The position numbers and the translations under genes are program-made. From Okeania sp. SIO2C9 (GTDB lineage Bacteria > Cyanobacteriota > Cyanobacteriia > Cyanobacteriales > Microcoleaceae), in the NCBI RefSeq assembly GCF_010672455.1, contig NZ_JAAHGO010000012.1, positions 417,096 through 481,095 on the forward strand: a stretch of DNA of 64,000 bases. The letters run 5' to 3'. Shown here one piece after another: positions 26,831 to 36,498 of this stretch. Position 1 is the stretch's first letter; every line of letters starts with the position of its first letter. A model generated the notes under the pieces. The model had not been told where the DNA came from. It searched no databases and saw only the letters and a program-made list of their open reading frames with translations.

Positions 26831-28585
26831 ATGTATTGGTTAAAAATTCCCAGAACGCTTACTATCCAATTTGATATGATTGCTATGGATATCAAGATCA
26901 GACTAATAAAAAAACTCTTTTTACGAGTTCTCACTGTTTTAATAATAATTATCTTTACTCAGTCTGCCGTCATTAGCATTAGCCCAGAGAATAACCCACT
27001 TAAGCCACCTGCCACTAATAGTCCCCGTACTACTATGTCAGGATTTATGAAAAATATGAATGAGGCTTATACACTAATTATGGAAGCTGAAGAGCAGGCC
27101 AAAACAGAGGGGGGATTATGGTATTCTAAGGCAGTGCGGAAAAAAGGCTATGAAGCAAACTTAGCTCTAGAGCGGGCGATCAATGCCTTAAATCTTGTAG
27201 ATATTCCCCCAATTAATCGTCAAGATATTGGTACAGAATCTGCATTAATGCTGAAGGAGATATTAGACCGCCTTAAATTACCTAAAGCTAATATGATTCC
27301 TAGTCGAGAAGATGTTGTATCTAAATCCCTAAAGCGCTGGGAAGTTCCAGGGAGTGAGATTGCAATTGGGTTAGTTGAGGAAGGTTTCAATGTCAACGAA
27401 TTTCTCTTCACCCCTGGAACAGTTAAGCGTATCAAAAAATTTTATGAATTGATCGAAAAATATCCCTACTATGAATTGAATTCCTGGAAAACATCTCCTG
27501 GGTTCTACAGATTCTATATCACTACACCAGGCTATCTCCTACCTCCCAAGTGGAGTAGATGGTTACCAACGCCAAAAAATACTGTGCTACTTTACGGCCA
27601 GGCCCTCTGGCAATGGGTTGGTCTGGCTATAATCACCTTCGTAGTATTCGCTATCATTTTTGGGGCTAGATTTTTACTCAAACGATATATTAGGAATGCT
27701 AATCCCCACAAAAAAGTATGGTTGGGATTATTCATACCAGCCTTAACATTATGGATGACTAACTTTTGGGAATTTACGATCAATAAATACATTAATATTA
27801 CGGGCGCACTCCTCAATAATATACTGACATTATCAACTATTGTGGAAGGTGGTGTTTTGGCTTGGTTCGCTTTTATGGTATTCGATGCCATTGGTTGGAC
27901 TATTATCTCCAATATGCCTCAAGAAAATACATCCATTGAAGCAATACTCGTCCGCAATGGAGTTCGCTTGCTAGGAGTTTTGGCAGGACTCACAGTTTTT
28001 TACACTACTAGCAAAGAAATTGGCATAGCTGTTGGACCAATAATAGCTAGCTTTGGAATTAGCAGTATTGCTATTGGGTTGGGAGTTAAACCATATATAG
28101 AAAATGTAATAGGTGGTTTAACCTTATTTTTGAACCGCCCAATAAAGATTGGGGATTTTTGCGAATTAGGTGGTGTCATGGGCACAGTAGAAGATATTGG
28201 TTTGCGCTCTACATTGATTCGCACGGAAGATCGCAAACTAATTTATGTCCCGAATACAGTAGTATCCACATCGCAAATTGTCAATCATAGTCAGCGCGAC
28301 AAATATTCTTTTAAGCGCACACTTTCATTGAGCTATGACAGCATTCACGAAGAGTTAGGAGAAACCATGGAAAACCTACGAAATATGCTCGCTCAACATC
28401 CAAAACTTTCCGAAGAACGTATTAGTCTTAGCAGTTTGAGTAATGAGGCAATTGATGTTGATATTTTCGCATATATCTTAACTAGAGATTTAGATGAATC
28501 TATCTCGATCCAAGAGGAAATACTGCTCAACATTAGTCCAACTCTTGACCTCACAGGAGCAAAGGTAGTCGCACTTACTGTATAA
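26831..28585 (+). CDS. MscS-family mechanosensitive channel
   Basis: This 584-residue protein has an N-terminal hydrophobic segment (about 28-50, possible signal anchor) and a soluble region of about 200 residues. Transmembrane helices follow near 255-280, 295-315, 330-360 and 375-395. The MscS pore/upper-beta core is at about 395-490: PIIASFGISSIAIGLGVKPY, IENVIGGLTLFLNRPIKIGD, then VEDIGLRSTLIRTEDRKLIYVPN. The family opens under membrane tension to release solutes on osmotic downshock. The extra N-terminal part is long for a plain MscS. Starts at M16 or M19 would also be possible. Confidence 0.87.
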   Translation: MYWLKIPRTLTIQFDMIAMDIKIRLIKKLFLRVLTVLIIIIFTQSAVISISPENNPLKPPATNSPRTTMSGFMKNMNEAYTLIMEAEEQAKTEGGLWYSKAVRKKGYEANLALERAINALNLVDIPPINRQDIGTESALMLKEILDRLKLPKANMIPSREDVVSKSLKRWEVPGSEIAIGLVEEGFNVNEFLFTPGTVKRIKKFYELIEKYPYYELNSWKTSPGFYRFYITTPGYLLPPKWSRWLPTPKNTVLLYGQALWQWVGLAIITFVVFAIIFGARFLLKRYIRNANPHKKVWLGLFIPALTLWMTNFWEFTINKYINITGALLNNILTLSTIVEGGVLAWFAFMVFDAIGWTIISNMPQENTSIEAILVRNGVRLLGVLAGLTVFYTTSKEIGIAVGPIIASFGISSIAIGLGVKPYIENVIGGLTLFLNRPIKIGDFCELGGVMGTVEDIGLRSTLIRTEDRKLIYVPNTVVSTSQIVNHSQRDKYSFKRTLSLSYDSIHEELGETMENLRNMLAQHPKLSEERISLSSLSNEAIDVDIFAYILTRDLDESISIQEEILLNISPTLDLTGAKVVALTV

Positions 28586-29103
28586 AACACAATATAATCT
28601 TCTAATACAAGCACTATTAATAATAGTTCTAACGTTAGTATAGAGATGTAATATCATGTCCGGTTGAACACTTATTATTAAGATAGCGAGGGAGTAGGGG
28701 AGTAGAGAAAATAGACATATTTACTGTTTAATATAGAATCCGGGTAATTACTATAGCTAAGTCATTGCGACTGGAACGGAGTGGAAGGAAGCAATCTCAG
28801 GGGTGCGCGGAGATTGCTTCCTATCGTCGCAATGACAACTATTCAACCGGATTTTATACAAGCAAGAGGATAAGTTTTTTTCATCACGCTCTTATCCGGA
28901 CATCATATAATACCAATTTGATAACTGTTTGCTACAAATAGTTAGGCTATTTCTTAGGAGTCAGGAGTCAGGATGAATAAAAGATTTGAATAGTATTAAT
29001 TTTTAAATTTGGGAACGGGAACGGGAACAGGCAAGATGCCCATTCCACAAGACTACAAAATTTACTTCTTCCTTCTTCCCTCTTCCTTCTTCCTTCTTCC
29101 TTC
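28586..29103. repeat. M5 element and M2 end
   Basis: No gene is seen. An M5 element spans 28651-28908 with ends ATATCATGTCCGGTTGAAC and CTTATCCGGACATCATAT. Inside it is an inverted GTCATTGCGAC ... GTCGCAATGAC block (28761-28836) of the kind found repeatedly in many genomes. An M2 left end (TACCAATTTGATAACTGTTT) starts at 28911 with no matching right end. The rest is pyrimidine-rich low complexity. Confidence 0.6.
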
Positions 29104-30441
29104 CTATAGCAACGATAAAACAATTTCAGCCAACTTTTGTGCCGCTCCTGGTTGACCTCTAACACTTCTAAGATGATCGCGCATTTCGGCTAATTTTTCT
29201 GGATGAGTCAAAAAATCTAATACCAATTCTGCTATTGTTTCCGGTGTCAGTTTCCCTACCAACTCCGGTACAATTTCCTGTTTTGCCCAAATATTAGGCC
29301 AAGCAAAAAGTTTTCCCTTGCGCAACACTAACCAATTAATTCCGGCGGCAAAAGCAGCTCCTACCCCTGGTAAATTTGCTAACAACCCAGGCAAACCATC
29401 CCAAGCTCTCATAATATCTAGTTGTTGGGTGGGTAATAATACAATCATCGGTATTGCTAAGGAACCCAACTCAGCAGTATTAGCACCAACTGTAGTCAAG
29501 CAAAGACGACATTGGGAAAGTAGATCGTAAGCAGGAGTGCGCGTTATTAATTCCACCTCTAGACCTGTAGGTGTCACCAATTTAGGATTTTCTGTCTCAG
29601 AGTCTAGAGGAATTAATAATTTCGCCTCAACACCACCCATTTTTTGAACTGCCGGATTTTTTCGAGAGTCGGCAAAACTGGCTAAAGTAGATAATTCTAG
29701 AGTAGGAGCAACTGGAATAATAAATCTAGTTTGCGGGCGTATTTTGTGGAGATGTTGAGCGATCGCTAAAGTTAAAGGTACGCCCAAAGATAATTTAGTA
29801 GGTTTAGACCCAGGCAATAACCCAATTAATTCAACAGTATTTTTCTCTGTTGCAGGTAAATCTAAATTACTGCTCACCCTTTTAAGGGGGTCAAAAAGAA
29901 ATTTCTGCATTTCAAGCCTCCCTATTGCAGAGGTACTGATAACTGATAACTGATAACTGATAACTGAATTTGCTTCCGCCATCAAATCTCCCACTACTGT
30001 AAATTTTTCAGCATATTTTGATGGTACTTGAGCAGCAACTTCTGGTTTCATTACGCCAAATTTATCTATCCAGCGCCACCATCTAGCATCCCATTCAGCA
30101 TAAATAACAGTACGATAACCAAGACGTTTTCCTACCGCAACAGTAAAAAATTGGTCGCCTCCCAAAAATAAAACTATTCCCTGGGGATGCCAATGCCAAT
30201 TTTCCGCCGTTTTTCCCTGAAGCAAAAACCGCCAAAAATATTCTGCGGGTTGTACTCGGTCTATTTCTGGATAAGAAAGAGCGATCGCTGCTTCTTTTCC
30301 GGTAGCATGGGGACAAGGTGAGAGAATGATAGAAATTCGGATATCAGTATTTGCCTGTTGTCGTAACTGTTGCACAACAGGTCGCACCCAAGTAACTAAT
30401 TCTCCCGGGCCATTTGAGAGGATGACAATATCAATTTTCAT
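29104..30441 (-). CDS. LpxB-related glycosyltransferase
   Basis: It resembles the cyanobacterial lipid-A-disaccharide-synthase-related family: MKIDIVILSNGPGELVTWVR at the start, GIVLFLGGDQFFTVAVGKRL and ELIGLLPGSKPTKL in the middle. The C-terminal lobe has CLTTVGANTAELGSLAIPMI, then QQLDIMRAWDGLPGLLANLP. I start at the Met before KIDIVI (30441), because 41 upstream codons are repeat-derived. About residues 158-189 (SVISYQLSVISTSAIGRLEM region) are coded by a dispersed repeat inserted in frame. The substrate is unknown; many cyanobacteria with this protein lack classical lipid A synthesis. Confidence 0.75.
   Translation of the reverse strand: MKIDIVILSNGPGELVTWVRPVVQQLRQQANTDIRISIILSPCPHATGKEAAIALSYPEIDRVQPAEYFWRFLLQGKTAENWHWHPQGIVLFLGGDQFFTVAVGKRLGYRTVIYAEWDARWWRWIDKFGVMKPEVAAQVPSKYAEKFTVVGDLMAEANSVISYQLSVISTSAIGRLEMQKFLFDPLKRVSSNLDLPATEKNTVELIGLLPGSKPTKLSLGVPLTLAIAQHLHKIRPQTRFIIPVAPTLELSTLASFADSRKNPAVQKMGGVEAKLLIPLDSETENPKLVTPTGLEVELITRTPAYDLLSQCRLCLTTVGANTAELGSLAIPMIVLLPTQQLDIMRAWDGLPGLLANLPGVGAAFAAGINWLVLRKGKLFAWPNIWAKQEIVPELVGKLTPETIAELVLDFLTHPEKLAEMRDHLRSVRGQPGAAQKLAEIVLSLL
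29875..29968. repeat. Repeat inserted in frame in the LpxB-like gene
   Basis: CTATTGCAGAGGTACTGATA followed by ACTGATAACTGATAACTG is nearly identical to 30778-30816 in the intergenic region upstream of the same gene. It adds about 30 residues without breaking the frame. Confidence 0.7.
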
Positions 30442-30999
30442 AGAGAGGTGATAGGTCGTAGGTGGTAGTTGGTAGGCGATCCCATAACATTCTGGCAAAC
30501 CCGCAGGTAGCGGTAGGTTTTCAACCCAAGTGAATTGTATAGGTATTAGTTCAACAATTAACAATTAATAATTAACAATTAATAATTACCGAAAAATTAT
30601 GGTCTAAACTCTCTCCTTTTAAGGGGATAAAAAAAGATAATATTCCTGATGTTAAGTCTCTTTATTAGACATCTGGTAAAAATCAAAAATAAAATCAATT
30701 ATTATCCATAAATTATCAATTATTTCTCCCTGTTGCTTTCCGGAGCTGTTGCCTGTTACCTCTTTTCTGGAGATGGCTATTGCAGAGGTACTGATAACTG
30801 ATAACTGATAACTGAAATTACCCCTCTTGAAAACGGATAGGATGGGCGAACAGGATTTTATTTATTTCTCCTTTTTTAAAGAAGAGGCTTTCAAGCTTAA
30901 TTATTAGGTAAACTTGTATATTTATTCCCTGCTTGCTGTCTATTCCCTAAGAAGCTAATATACTTACTAAAGTCAACCAAATTATAGGAGAAAATTAAG
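30442..30999. repeat. Intergenic repeats
   Basis: No gene is seen. An M3 end (ATTACCGAAAAATTATGGTC) begins near 30586. The TATTGCAGAGGTACTGATAA block lies at 30778-30816. TTAACAATTAATAATTAACA iterations are at 30545-30590. AAATTATAGGAGAAAATTAAG just before 31000 gives the ankyrin gene a plausible ribosome site. Confidence 0.5.
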
Positions 31000-31485
31000 A
31001 TGACAGAATTAATTGATGTGGTTAAAACTGGAGATATTTCTCAAGTCGAAACTTTGCTGAGTGAAGGTACAGAGATCGATGCTAAAGACTCGGAGGGTTC
31101 GACTCCCTTAATTGCTGCTGTGGAAGCTGGCCATATAGAGATAGTTAAAAAATTATTGGCTGCTGGCGCTGATGTCAATAACAATGATAATGATGGTTGG
31201 GTGCCTTTGATGGGTGCTGCTGGTAGTGGCGATCGGAAAATTTTGCAAATTTTATTGGATGCTGGTGCTGATGTCAATGCTGCTACTAATTTTGGCTTGA
31301 CTCCCTTGATGACAGCTGCTGGTAGTGGCCATATTAACGCCATTCAAATTTTGCTAGACCGGGGCGCAGATATCAAGGCTAAAGATAATAATAAATGGAC
31401 TGCTTTGGTCTGGGCAAGTTCAGAAGGTCATCAAGAGGCAGTGGAATTGCTAAAGCAGGTACGCGATCGGGGAGTTTTGCATTAG
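31000..31485 (+). CDS. Ankyrin-repeat protein
   Basis: This 161-residue protein is made almost wholly of ankyrin repeats: about four full units, each with GxTPLxxAAxxGHxxxVxxLLxxGAD (GSTPLIAAVEAGHIEIVKKL, DGWVPLMGAAGSGDRKILQI, FGLTPLMTAAGSGHINAIQI, NKWTALVWASSEGHQEAVEL). Ankyrin stacks bind other proteins. No enzymatic domain, signal peptide or membrane segment is present. A good AGGAGAA site is 8 nt before the ATG. The partner is not indicated by its neighbours. Confidence 0.9.
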   Translation: MTELIDVVKTGDISQVETLLSEGTEIDAKDSEGSTPLIAAVEAGHIEIVKKLLAAGADVNNNDNDGWVPLMGAAGSGDRKILQILLDAGADVNAATNFGLTPLMTAAGSGHINAIQILLDRGADIKAKDNNKWTALVWASSEGHQEAVELLKQVRDRGVLH

Positions 31486-31751
31486 GTGGTAGGTATGGCA
31501 ATAACCAGAGCGGTTAGGACTTATGCTGATGATGAATCTTAGACTAGGCAATGTTTTTTCCACTGTTGTCTGTTACCTTTTCTCTGCTATATGTAGCACC
31601 CCTGCTCTTGGTTTGATAAATTTCACTAAGTTATTGTTCGAGACAACTATCGTATTGTACTGCGTTATGACGTAAATTTTCAACTAAGTCAAAACTCTCT
31701 CTCCTTTCTCCATCTCTAAAAATTCTTTAAACTTTTCAACCGAATATGATA

Positions 31752-32714
31752 TTATTGGTTACTCAACAACAAATCCTCAGCTAATGCAACTGCTCCCCAC
31801 AAAGGTGCTTCATCACCCAATGCTGCCGGTAAAATCTCAAAATTGACTTCTGGTAAAGCAGTTTCTCTTGCTACTCGTTGTAGGGTTTCCCACAATAATT
31901 CACCTGCTTTCATTACCCCACCTCCTAAAATAAACCGTTCGGGATTAACTAAATTAGCTACATTCCCAATACCTACTCCCAAACCCCAACCTGCTGACTC
32001 GATCGCCTTAATTGCAATTTCGTCTCCTTGCATAGCTGCTTGACTAACTTCCTGAGCAGTTATTGCTTCTAAATCATTATTTACTAAACTCCGCAAAATT
32101 TGCCCTTCTTGAGGTTGATATTGCAACTGTTCTCTTACCTTTTGGGCAATATAGGGACCTGATGCTAATCTTTCTACACAACCACGCTTACCACAAAGAC
32201 AAATTGGACCTTCTGGATCGACGGTGACATGACCTATTTCTCCTGCCATACTCTGAACACCGCGCCATGGTTTGCCATTGAGAATCCAACCTCCACCTAC
32301 ACCAGTGCTTACAGTAATATAAAGTAAGTTGTCATATCCTTGACCAGCGCCAAAACGATGTTCTCCTAATGCTGCTACGTTGGCATCATTATCAACTATT
32401 GCGGGTGAGTTAAATTCAGTTTCTAAGATTTGCTTGAGGGGAATATTTTCCCAACCTTTTACATGGTGAGATAGACGAACTGTACCTGTTGTTGCGTCTA
32501 CGGGACCGCCAAAACTGACTCCTATGGCAGCAGGTTTTTCGCCTTTGAGGAGGTTGTGAGAAATAGTTTGCATTATTTCAATATCTGTTTGAGCAGAAGC
32601 ATGGGGAGGGGAAAAAGTTTTTTGATAGTCTTGCCAGTTTCTTTCGCCAGCATTTAATACTGCTGCTGCTAACTTTGTACCACCAAAGTCAAGGGCTAAA
32701 ATTTTATTTGTCAT
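31752..32714 (-). CDS. ROK-family sugar kinase (glucokinase-like)
   Basis: This 320-residue ROK protein has the ATP-phosphate loop LALDFGGTKLAAAV (residues 7-20) and VDNDANVAALGEHRFGAG with the catalytic Asp. ITVSTGVGGGWILNGK and the zinc motif GHVTVDPEGPICLCGKRGCVE (the ROK GHxxx..CxCGxxGC site) follow. No HTH is attached, so it is the enzyme form rather than a NagC/XylR repressor. The likely reaction is ATP-dependent phosphorylation of glucose or a related hexose; a polyphosphate or N-acetylsugar preference cannot be excluded. Confidence 0.88.
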   Translation of the reverse strand: MTNKILALDFGGTKLAAAVLNAGERNWQDYQKTFSPPHASAQTDIEIMQTISHNLLKGEKPAAIGVSFGGPVDATTGTVRLSHHVKGWENIPLKQILETEFNSPAIVDNDANVAALGEHRFGAGQGYDNLLYITVSTGVGGGWILNGKPWRGVQSMAGEIGHVTVDPEGPICLCGKRGCVERLASGPYIAQKVREQLQYQPQEGQILRSLVNNDLEAITAQEVSQAAMQGDEIAIKAIESAGWGLGVGIGNVANLVNPERFILGGGVMKAGELLWETLQRVARETALPEVNFEILPAALGDEAPLWGAVALAEDLLLSNQ

Positions 32715-32808
32715 AAAAATTAAGTAAGGTTTATTGAGGTTATTTTTAAGTTGTTAAACTAGAGTTTGGAGGGAAACTCCTTCAAGAATTAATAATTAAT
32801 AATTAATA

Positions 32809-33480
32809 GTTATTCATTAACAATTATCTCTCCTTGAAAATAAGAGGATTGACGAGGAGCGTGAAAATTTTTTCTTTTCTTGGTCGATGGTCGGTCAGGG
32901 AGGAGACCTCGTCATCCATCGACTCCTTTTTTCTCCTTTAAAGGATAGGCTTTAAACTTTAATTATTCGGTAAGTTTAATCTTAATTCTTGATTCTTGTA
33001 GTTTATTCTCGGTTATTAAGTAATCTATAAATTTGTGGTTCATATAGCAGTCGAAGGAAAGAGCGCGAACAGTTCAAAAGCTCAAAACTCAAACAAAGCA
33101 ATATTTTTTTTTCTTCTTTCTTCTCTCTTCCTTCTTCCTTCTTCAGTTATTCATTAACAATTATCTCTCCTTGAAAATAAGAGGATTGACGGGGAGCGTG
33201 AAAATTTTTTCTTTTCTTGGTCGATGGTCGGTCAGGGAGGAGACCTCGTCATCCATCGACCCCTTTTTTCTCCTTTAAAGGATAGGCTTGAAACTTTAAT
33301 TATTCGGTAAGTTTAATCTTAATTTTTGATTCTTGTAGTTTATTCTCGGTTATTAAGTAATCTATAAATTTGTGGTTCATATAGCAGTCGAAGGAAAGAG
33401 CGCGGACAGTTCAAAAGATCAAAACTCAGACAAAGCAATATTTTTTTTCTTCTTTCTTCTCTCTTCCTTCTTCCCTCTTC
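32809..33480. repeat. 337-bp tandem duplication containing M3
   Basis: The block from GTTATTCATTAACAATTATC recurs after 337 bp (32809 and 33146) with only a few differences, so the duplication is recent. Each copy contains an M3-like part (CTCTCCTTGAAAATAAGAGG to TAATTATTCGGTAA), a GC-rich insert (GTCGATGGTCGGTCAGGGAG) and a GAAGGAAAGAGCGCG stretch. No gene lies in 32715-33645. Confidence 0.8.
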
Positions 33481-33645
33481 CTTCTTCCCTCTTCCTTCTT
33501 CCTTCTTCCTTCTTTCTTCTGCTATATTTTATTGTTGAAAATAAATAGCAACAAAAACTTAATAAAAAATTAATTACCCTCGTTCGTGTTTTTTTGTTAT
33601 AATTCTTTTATAAGATAAGAATACTAATATCAGGAGAGCATTAAT

Positions 33646-34044
33646 ATGGTAGAACAAACTAATCAAAACTTACCAGAATCAGTGGTTCAAAATTTACCTG
33701 TGGTAGCTAATCAAACCTGGCAACAAGCAACTCAAAACTTTCCTCAACAAGTTAAACAAACTGTTATTCAAAATCGAGTTCCGATTGCAGTAGGTGTGGG
33801 TGCGATTGTATTAACTCCGATTCTTTTACCTTTATTAAAACCTGTAGCTAAAGCAACTATTAAAACGGGAGTTTCTTTCTTGGAAAAAACTAAAGGCGCT
33901 CTAGCAGAAACAGTAGAAGTATTCGGGGATATTGTGGCGGAAGCTAAGGCAGAAGTAGCGGCAGAAGCACAACATAAATCTAACTTAAAAGCAGGTGTAT
34001 ATTCTCAACAAGAATTGAATGCAAATAAGTCAGCAACTCCTTGA
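33646..34044 (+). CDS. DUF5132-like small membrane protein
   Basis: This 132-residue protein has a polar Gln/Asn-rich start, one hydrophobic stretch (about 46-66, VPIAVGVGAIVLTPILLPLL) and then KPVAKATIKTGVSFLEKTKG and an acidic helical tail (AEAKAEVAAEAQH). The core VAKATIKxGVxxxEK pattern is that of DUF5132. A shorter relative is at 37429 and a P-type ATPase and HMA_2 protein follow, a set I know from other cyanobacteria. AGGAGAG precedes the ATG by 8 nt. Function unknown; a metal-handling role is inferred from context only. Confidence 0.7.
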   Translation: MVEQTNQNLPESVVQNLPVVANQTWQQATQNFPQQVKQTVIQNRVPIAVGVGAIVLTPILLPLLKPVAKATIKTGVSFLEKTKGALAETVEVFGDIVAEAKAEVAAEAQHKSNLKAGVYSQQELNANKSATP

Positions 34045-34231
34045 AGAAGGAGTCAGGAGACAGAAGACAGGAGACAGAATCAATTGCATAGGGATAGGAG
34101 GGCGATTAGCATTAAAGGCTCACTAGGGCAGAAAAATTAAGGGACTATTCTTCCTACTAACTCGTCCATAACTGCTATTTATCCTGACTCCTGACTCCTA
34201 CCCTTACCAAAATACTTTTTCAGCAAACCCT
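34040..34231. mobile_element. M1 copy, left end lost
   Basis: The right end TTTTTCAGCAAACCCT is intact, and inside lie GGGCAGAAAAATTAAGGGAC and GACTCCTGACTCCTACCCTT as in other copies. No left end is found; the copy abuts the stop codon of the DUF5132 gene. Confidence 0.6.
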
Positions 34232-34233
34232 AT

Positions 34234-34818
34234 TTAAATATTGTTGATAAAATTTGTCAGTTCTTTAAAAGCTTCGTTATCCGATTTTATATAACCTGCT
34301 TGAACCGCTACACCTAGACGTTTATCGGGATGTTCTTGAGTAGATAACCAGGCGTATATTTTAGCTTTAGAAATTTTATTAGATTTTCTTCCTGTACTTT
34401 TCTCCATGCACTGAAAGAAACTTTCAATACAACTAATTTCATCAGTATCTATTGATTTTAAACATAAGTCTTCTAGCATTCCTGGGGAACTGTTGTCTGG
34501 AAGGATAAACTTTTCTATTTTTAAATTCTCTATTTCATTTAATTTATGTTTTATGAGAGAATCTTCAATACTTTTAGAGGCATAATCGAATGACTTATCA
34601 GCATCTCTAGTAATTCCTAAAAAACGCAAATTAGAAAAGCCTGGTATTTTAGGCAAAGTTTTCAAGTACTTATTAAGTTCATCTTTCCCTCCATAATCAA
34701 TAACTTGGATATCATTAATTTCTAAATATTCAATTAATTGAGAGAAGAAAATTACATCTTCTTTTCCTTCACCAATAATCAACTTTGACTTTTCAATTGT
34801 TGTTTTATTCTGACTCAT
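34234..34818 (-). CDS. TOPRIM-domain protein (DUF3226-like)
   Basis: This 194-residue protein has a TOPRIM-type fold pattern. KLIIGEGKEDVIFFSQLIEY carries the first acidic residue (GEGKxD), DIQVIDYGGKDELNKYL the second strand, and LGITRDADKSFDYA the DxD pair. The remaining part (ILPDNSSPGMLEDLCL) resembles DUF3226. Its ATG overlaps the stop of the frameshifted ATPase frame by one base (TAATG), so the two are probably translationally coupled. Paired ATPase plus TOPRIM nuclease genes are a split form of OLD-type systems; PARIS (AriA + AriB) is a known antiphage example. Whether this pair defends is an inference. Confidence 0.72.
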   Translation of the reverse strand: MSQNKTTIEKSKLIIGEGKEDVIFFSQLIEYLEINDIQVIDYGGKDELNKYLKTLPKIPGFSNLRFLGITRDADKSFDYASKSIEDSLIKHKLNEIENLKIEKFILPDNSSPGMLEDLCLKSIDTDEISCIESFFQCMEKSTGRKSNKISKAKIYAWLSTQEHPDKRLGVAVQAGYIKSDNEAFKELTNFINNI

Positions 34819-35910
34819 TAACGCATCTCCAGGTTAAGTTCTAAAGAAGTCTCAATATTATCTTTGTCATAAACTAAACTCTTGATAATATTAGTCTTTT
34901 TTTCTCTCTCTAGTTCTGAAATAACGAAAGTCATATAACTCGGAGTTGGAAAATGCTTTGTGAGCAGCACGAATACATTCATAACTATGAGTAGTAGCAA
35001 AGAGTTGAGTGTTAGATTTTCTAGTTGCTACAGCTATAGACTGCCAAACTTTTTCCATGACTGAGTGATGTATGCCATTTTCAATTTCATCAATTAATAC
35101 TGTTCCTTCTTTTGCATTCATAATCGATAAAATAATAGATAATAATCTTCCCATTCCTTCTCCCATTAATGAAACAGGAATTAAATGATCTGCTCCAATA
35201 TCTCCATGAATCATCGGAATTCCTCCGGTTACCAAAACTGCTAAACGTTTTAATCTTGGTTCTATTATTTTTAAGATTTCTATAATTTCATTTTGTTTAT
35301 TTATAGCTTCAAATTGACTGAATATTTCTGCATCATTTGTTGGCGATACTCTTAAACGACTACTGAGAAAAGCGCTAGGAGGAAAAACTTCTATTTCTTT
35401 AGCTTCTTGTTCTTCGTCTTGCTGAATTGCTATCTTTATTTCTGTTTGTTCTTCTCGATCTGGTGTTAAAAATATTGTAAAACCAAAGATTTGTTGACTA
35501 TTTTTTTTAAATCCTAGTTTTAAATCCTTGAGAGTTTTTCTACTATTTGACCTTAAATTTAAAGGGAACAATCTTGGGCTTGATGCTTTATCTAAACTCA
35601 ATTTTAGTTCGTTCTCTTCACCATTTTCGTTTACTATTTTAATTTTAATGGCTTTACTGACTTGTTTTTTGTAGAATAACCATTCACAAATTTCTTCTAC
35701 ATCAAAAGTTTGTTGCTGAACTACTCCTCTATTAAAGTTTAATTGAAACGGAATTTCTAGAGCATTTAAACTTTTTAACAAAAAAATTGCTTCTAGCAGA
35801 GCAGTTTTTCCAACATTATTGATACCTCCAATTAAATTAACTCGTTCGATATTATCAATACTAATTTCTTCAAAACATCTAAAATTTTTAACTGTAATAC
35901 ATTTAAACAT
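34818..35910 (-). CDS. OLD/SMC-like AAA ATPase, frameshift at A7 run
   Basis: From MFKCITVKNFRCFEEISIDN the protein shows a Walker A, GGINNVGKTALLEAIFLLK (about 27-45). The ABC-like C-terminal part has SLMGEGMGRLLSIILSIMNA (signature), GTVLIDEIENGIHHSVMEKV (Walker B) and QLFATTHSYECI (His switch). That is the AAA_15/AAA_21 type of OLD ATPase. The main frame stops at 34891 just after a run of seven A (34897-34903, minus strand). With one A less it would continue EREKKTNIIKSLVYDKD to a stop overlapping the TOPRIM start. Start 35910 is preferred over 36033, whose extra codons come from repeat sequence. The break could be a mutation, a sequencing error or slippage. Confidence 0.75.
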
Positions 35911-36031
35911 AATTAATTTAACGCTTTCTTTTTTACTTTTATAAAAGCTGTTTGGTATCTTTGTCAAAGTGGAGCATTTAGTCAAACATGATAGTTGGAA
36001 GATAATTTGGTTTTGGGTTGAATAAAAAGTC

Positions 36032-36133
36032 ATGCGTAGGGGCGAGCAACTCCCAATATATAAACTGTATCACCATTTTTTGGAGAATGCAAGGCTGAAA
36101 ATTTTGGCGATTTTTTTGAGCTTCACAAAATGA
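36032..36133 (+). CDS. 33-codon ORF, array unit 1
   Basis: It reads MRRGEQLPIYKLYHHFLE then NARLKILAIFLSFTK. Conserved with units 2-4: the RGE/K..LP..K.Y..F...ARLK.L..F.SFT frame and exact length. An in-frame TAA stands six bases before the ATG. No Shine-Dalgarno is seen. It is the most diverged of the open units. Coding status is unproven. Confidence 0.35.
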   Translation: MRRGEQLPIYKLYHHFLENARLKILAIFLSFTK

Positions 36134-36251
36134 TAATTTTCTCTAGTTGTGATCGACGATACAAGCTATCTTTGTGAAAGTGGATAACTTACTCAAGCAT
36201 CATATATATACACTGGTAAAACATTGTCTTTTTTGCGTTGAATAAAAAGTC

Positions 36252-36353
36252 ATGCGTAGGGGCGAACAACTCCCAATAAATAAATCCTATCAAAATTTTT
36301 TCGGAAGTGCAAGACTAAAATATTTGGAGCATTTCTGGAGCTTCACAGAATGA
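36252..36353 (+). CDS. 33-codon ORF, array unit 2
   Basis: It reads MRRGEQLPINKSYQNFFG then SARLKYLEHFWSFTE. It differs from unit 3 by one residue (Gln6/Thr6), while the other two base changes (GGA/GGG, CTA/CTC) are synonymous. The peptide is basic at the start and rich in aromatic residues. Function unknown. Confidence 0.4.
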   Translation: MRRGEQLPINKSYQNFFGSARLKYLEHFWSFTE

Positions 36354-36498
36354 TTGTTTGGAGTCTTAGGGGATAATTTTCTCTGCTTCTGATGATTAAC
36401 TTTAATCAAGGCTGTTTAGTATCTTGCTCACTGTAGATAATTTATTCCCACCGACGCGATCGCGAGAATATTATCTTTTTTAAGTTGAATAAAAAGTC

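Noticed and set aside
31090..31110. GGGTTCGACTCCC as a T-arm
   Set aside because: It lies in the ankyrin reading frame (EGSTPL) with no other tRNA elements around it.
34891..36033. Upstream start of the ATPase at 36033
   Set aside because: The 41 extra residues come from the first array block, are not family-like, and MFKCITVKNF at 35910 is the standard beginning.
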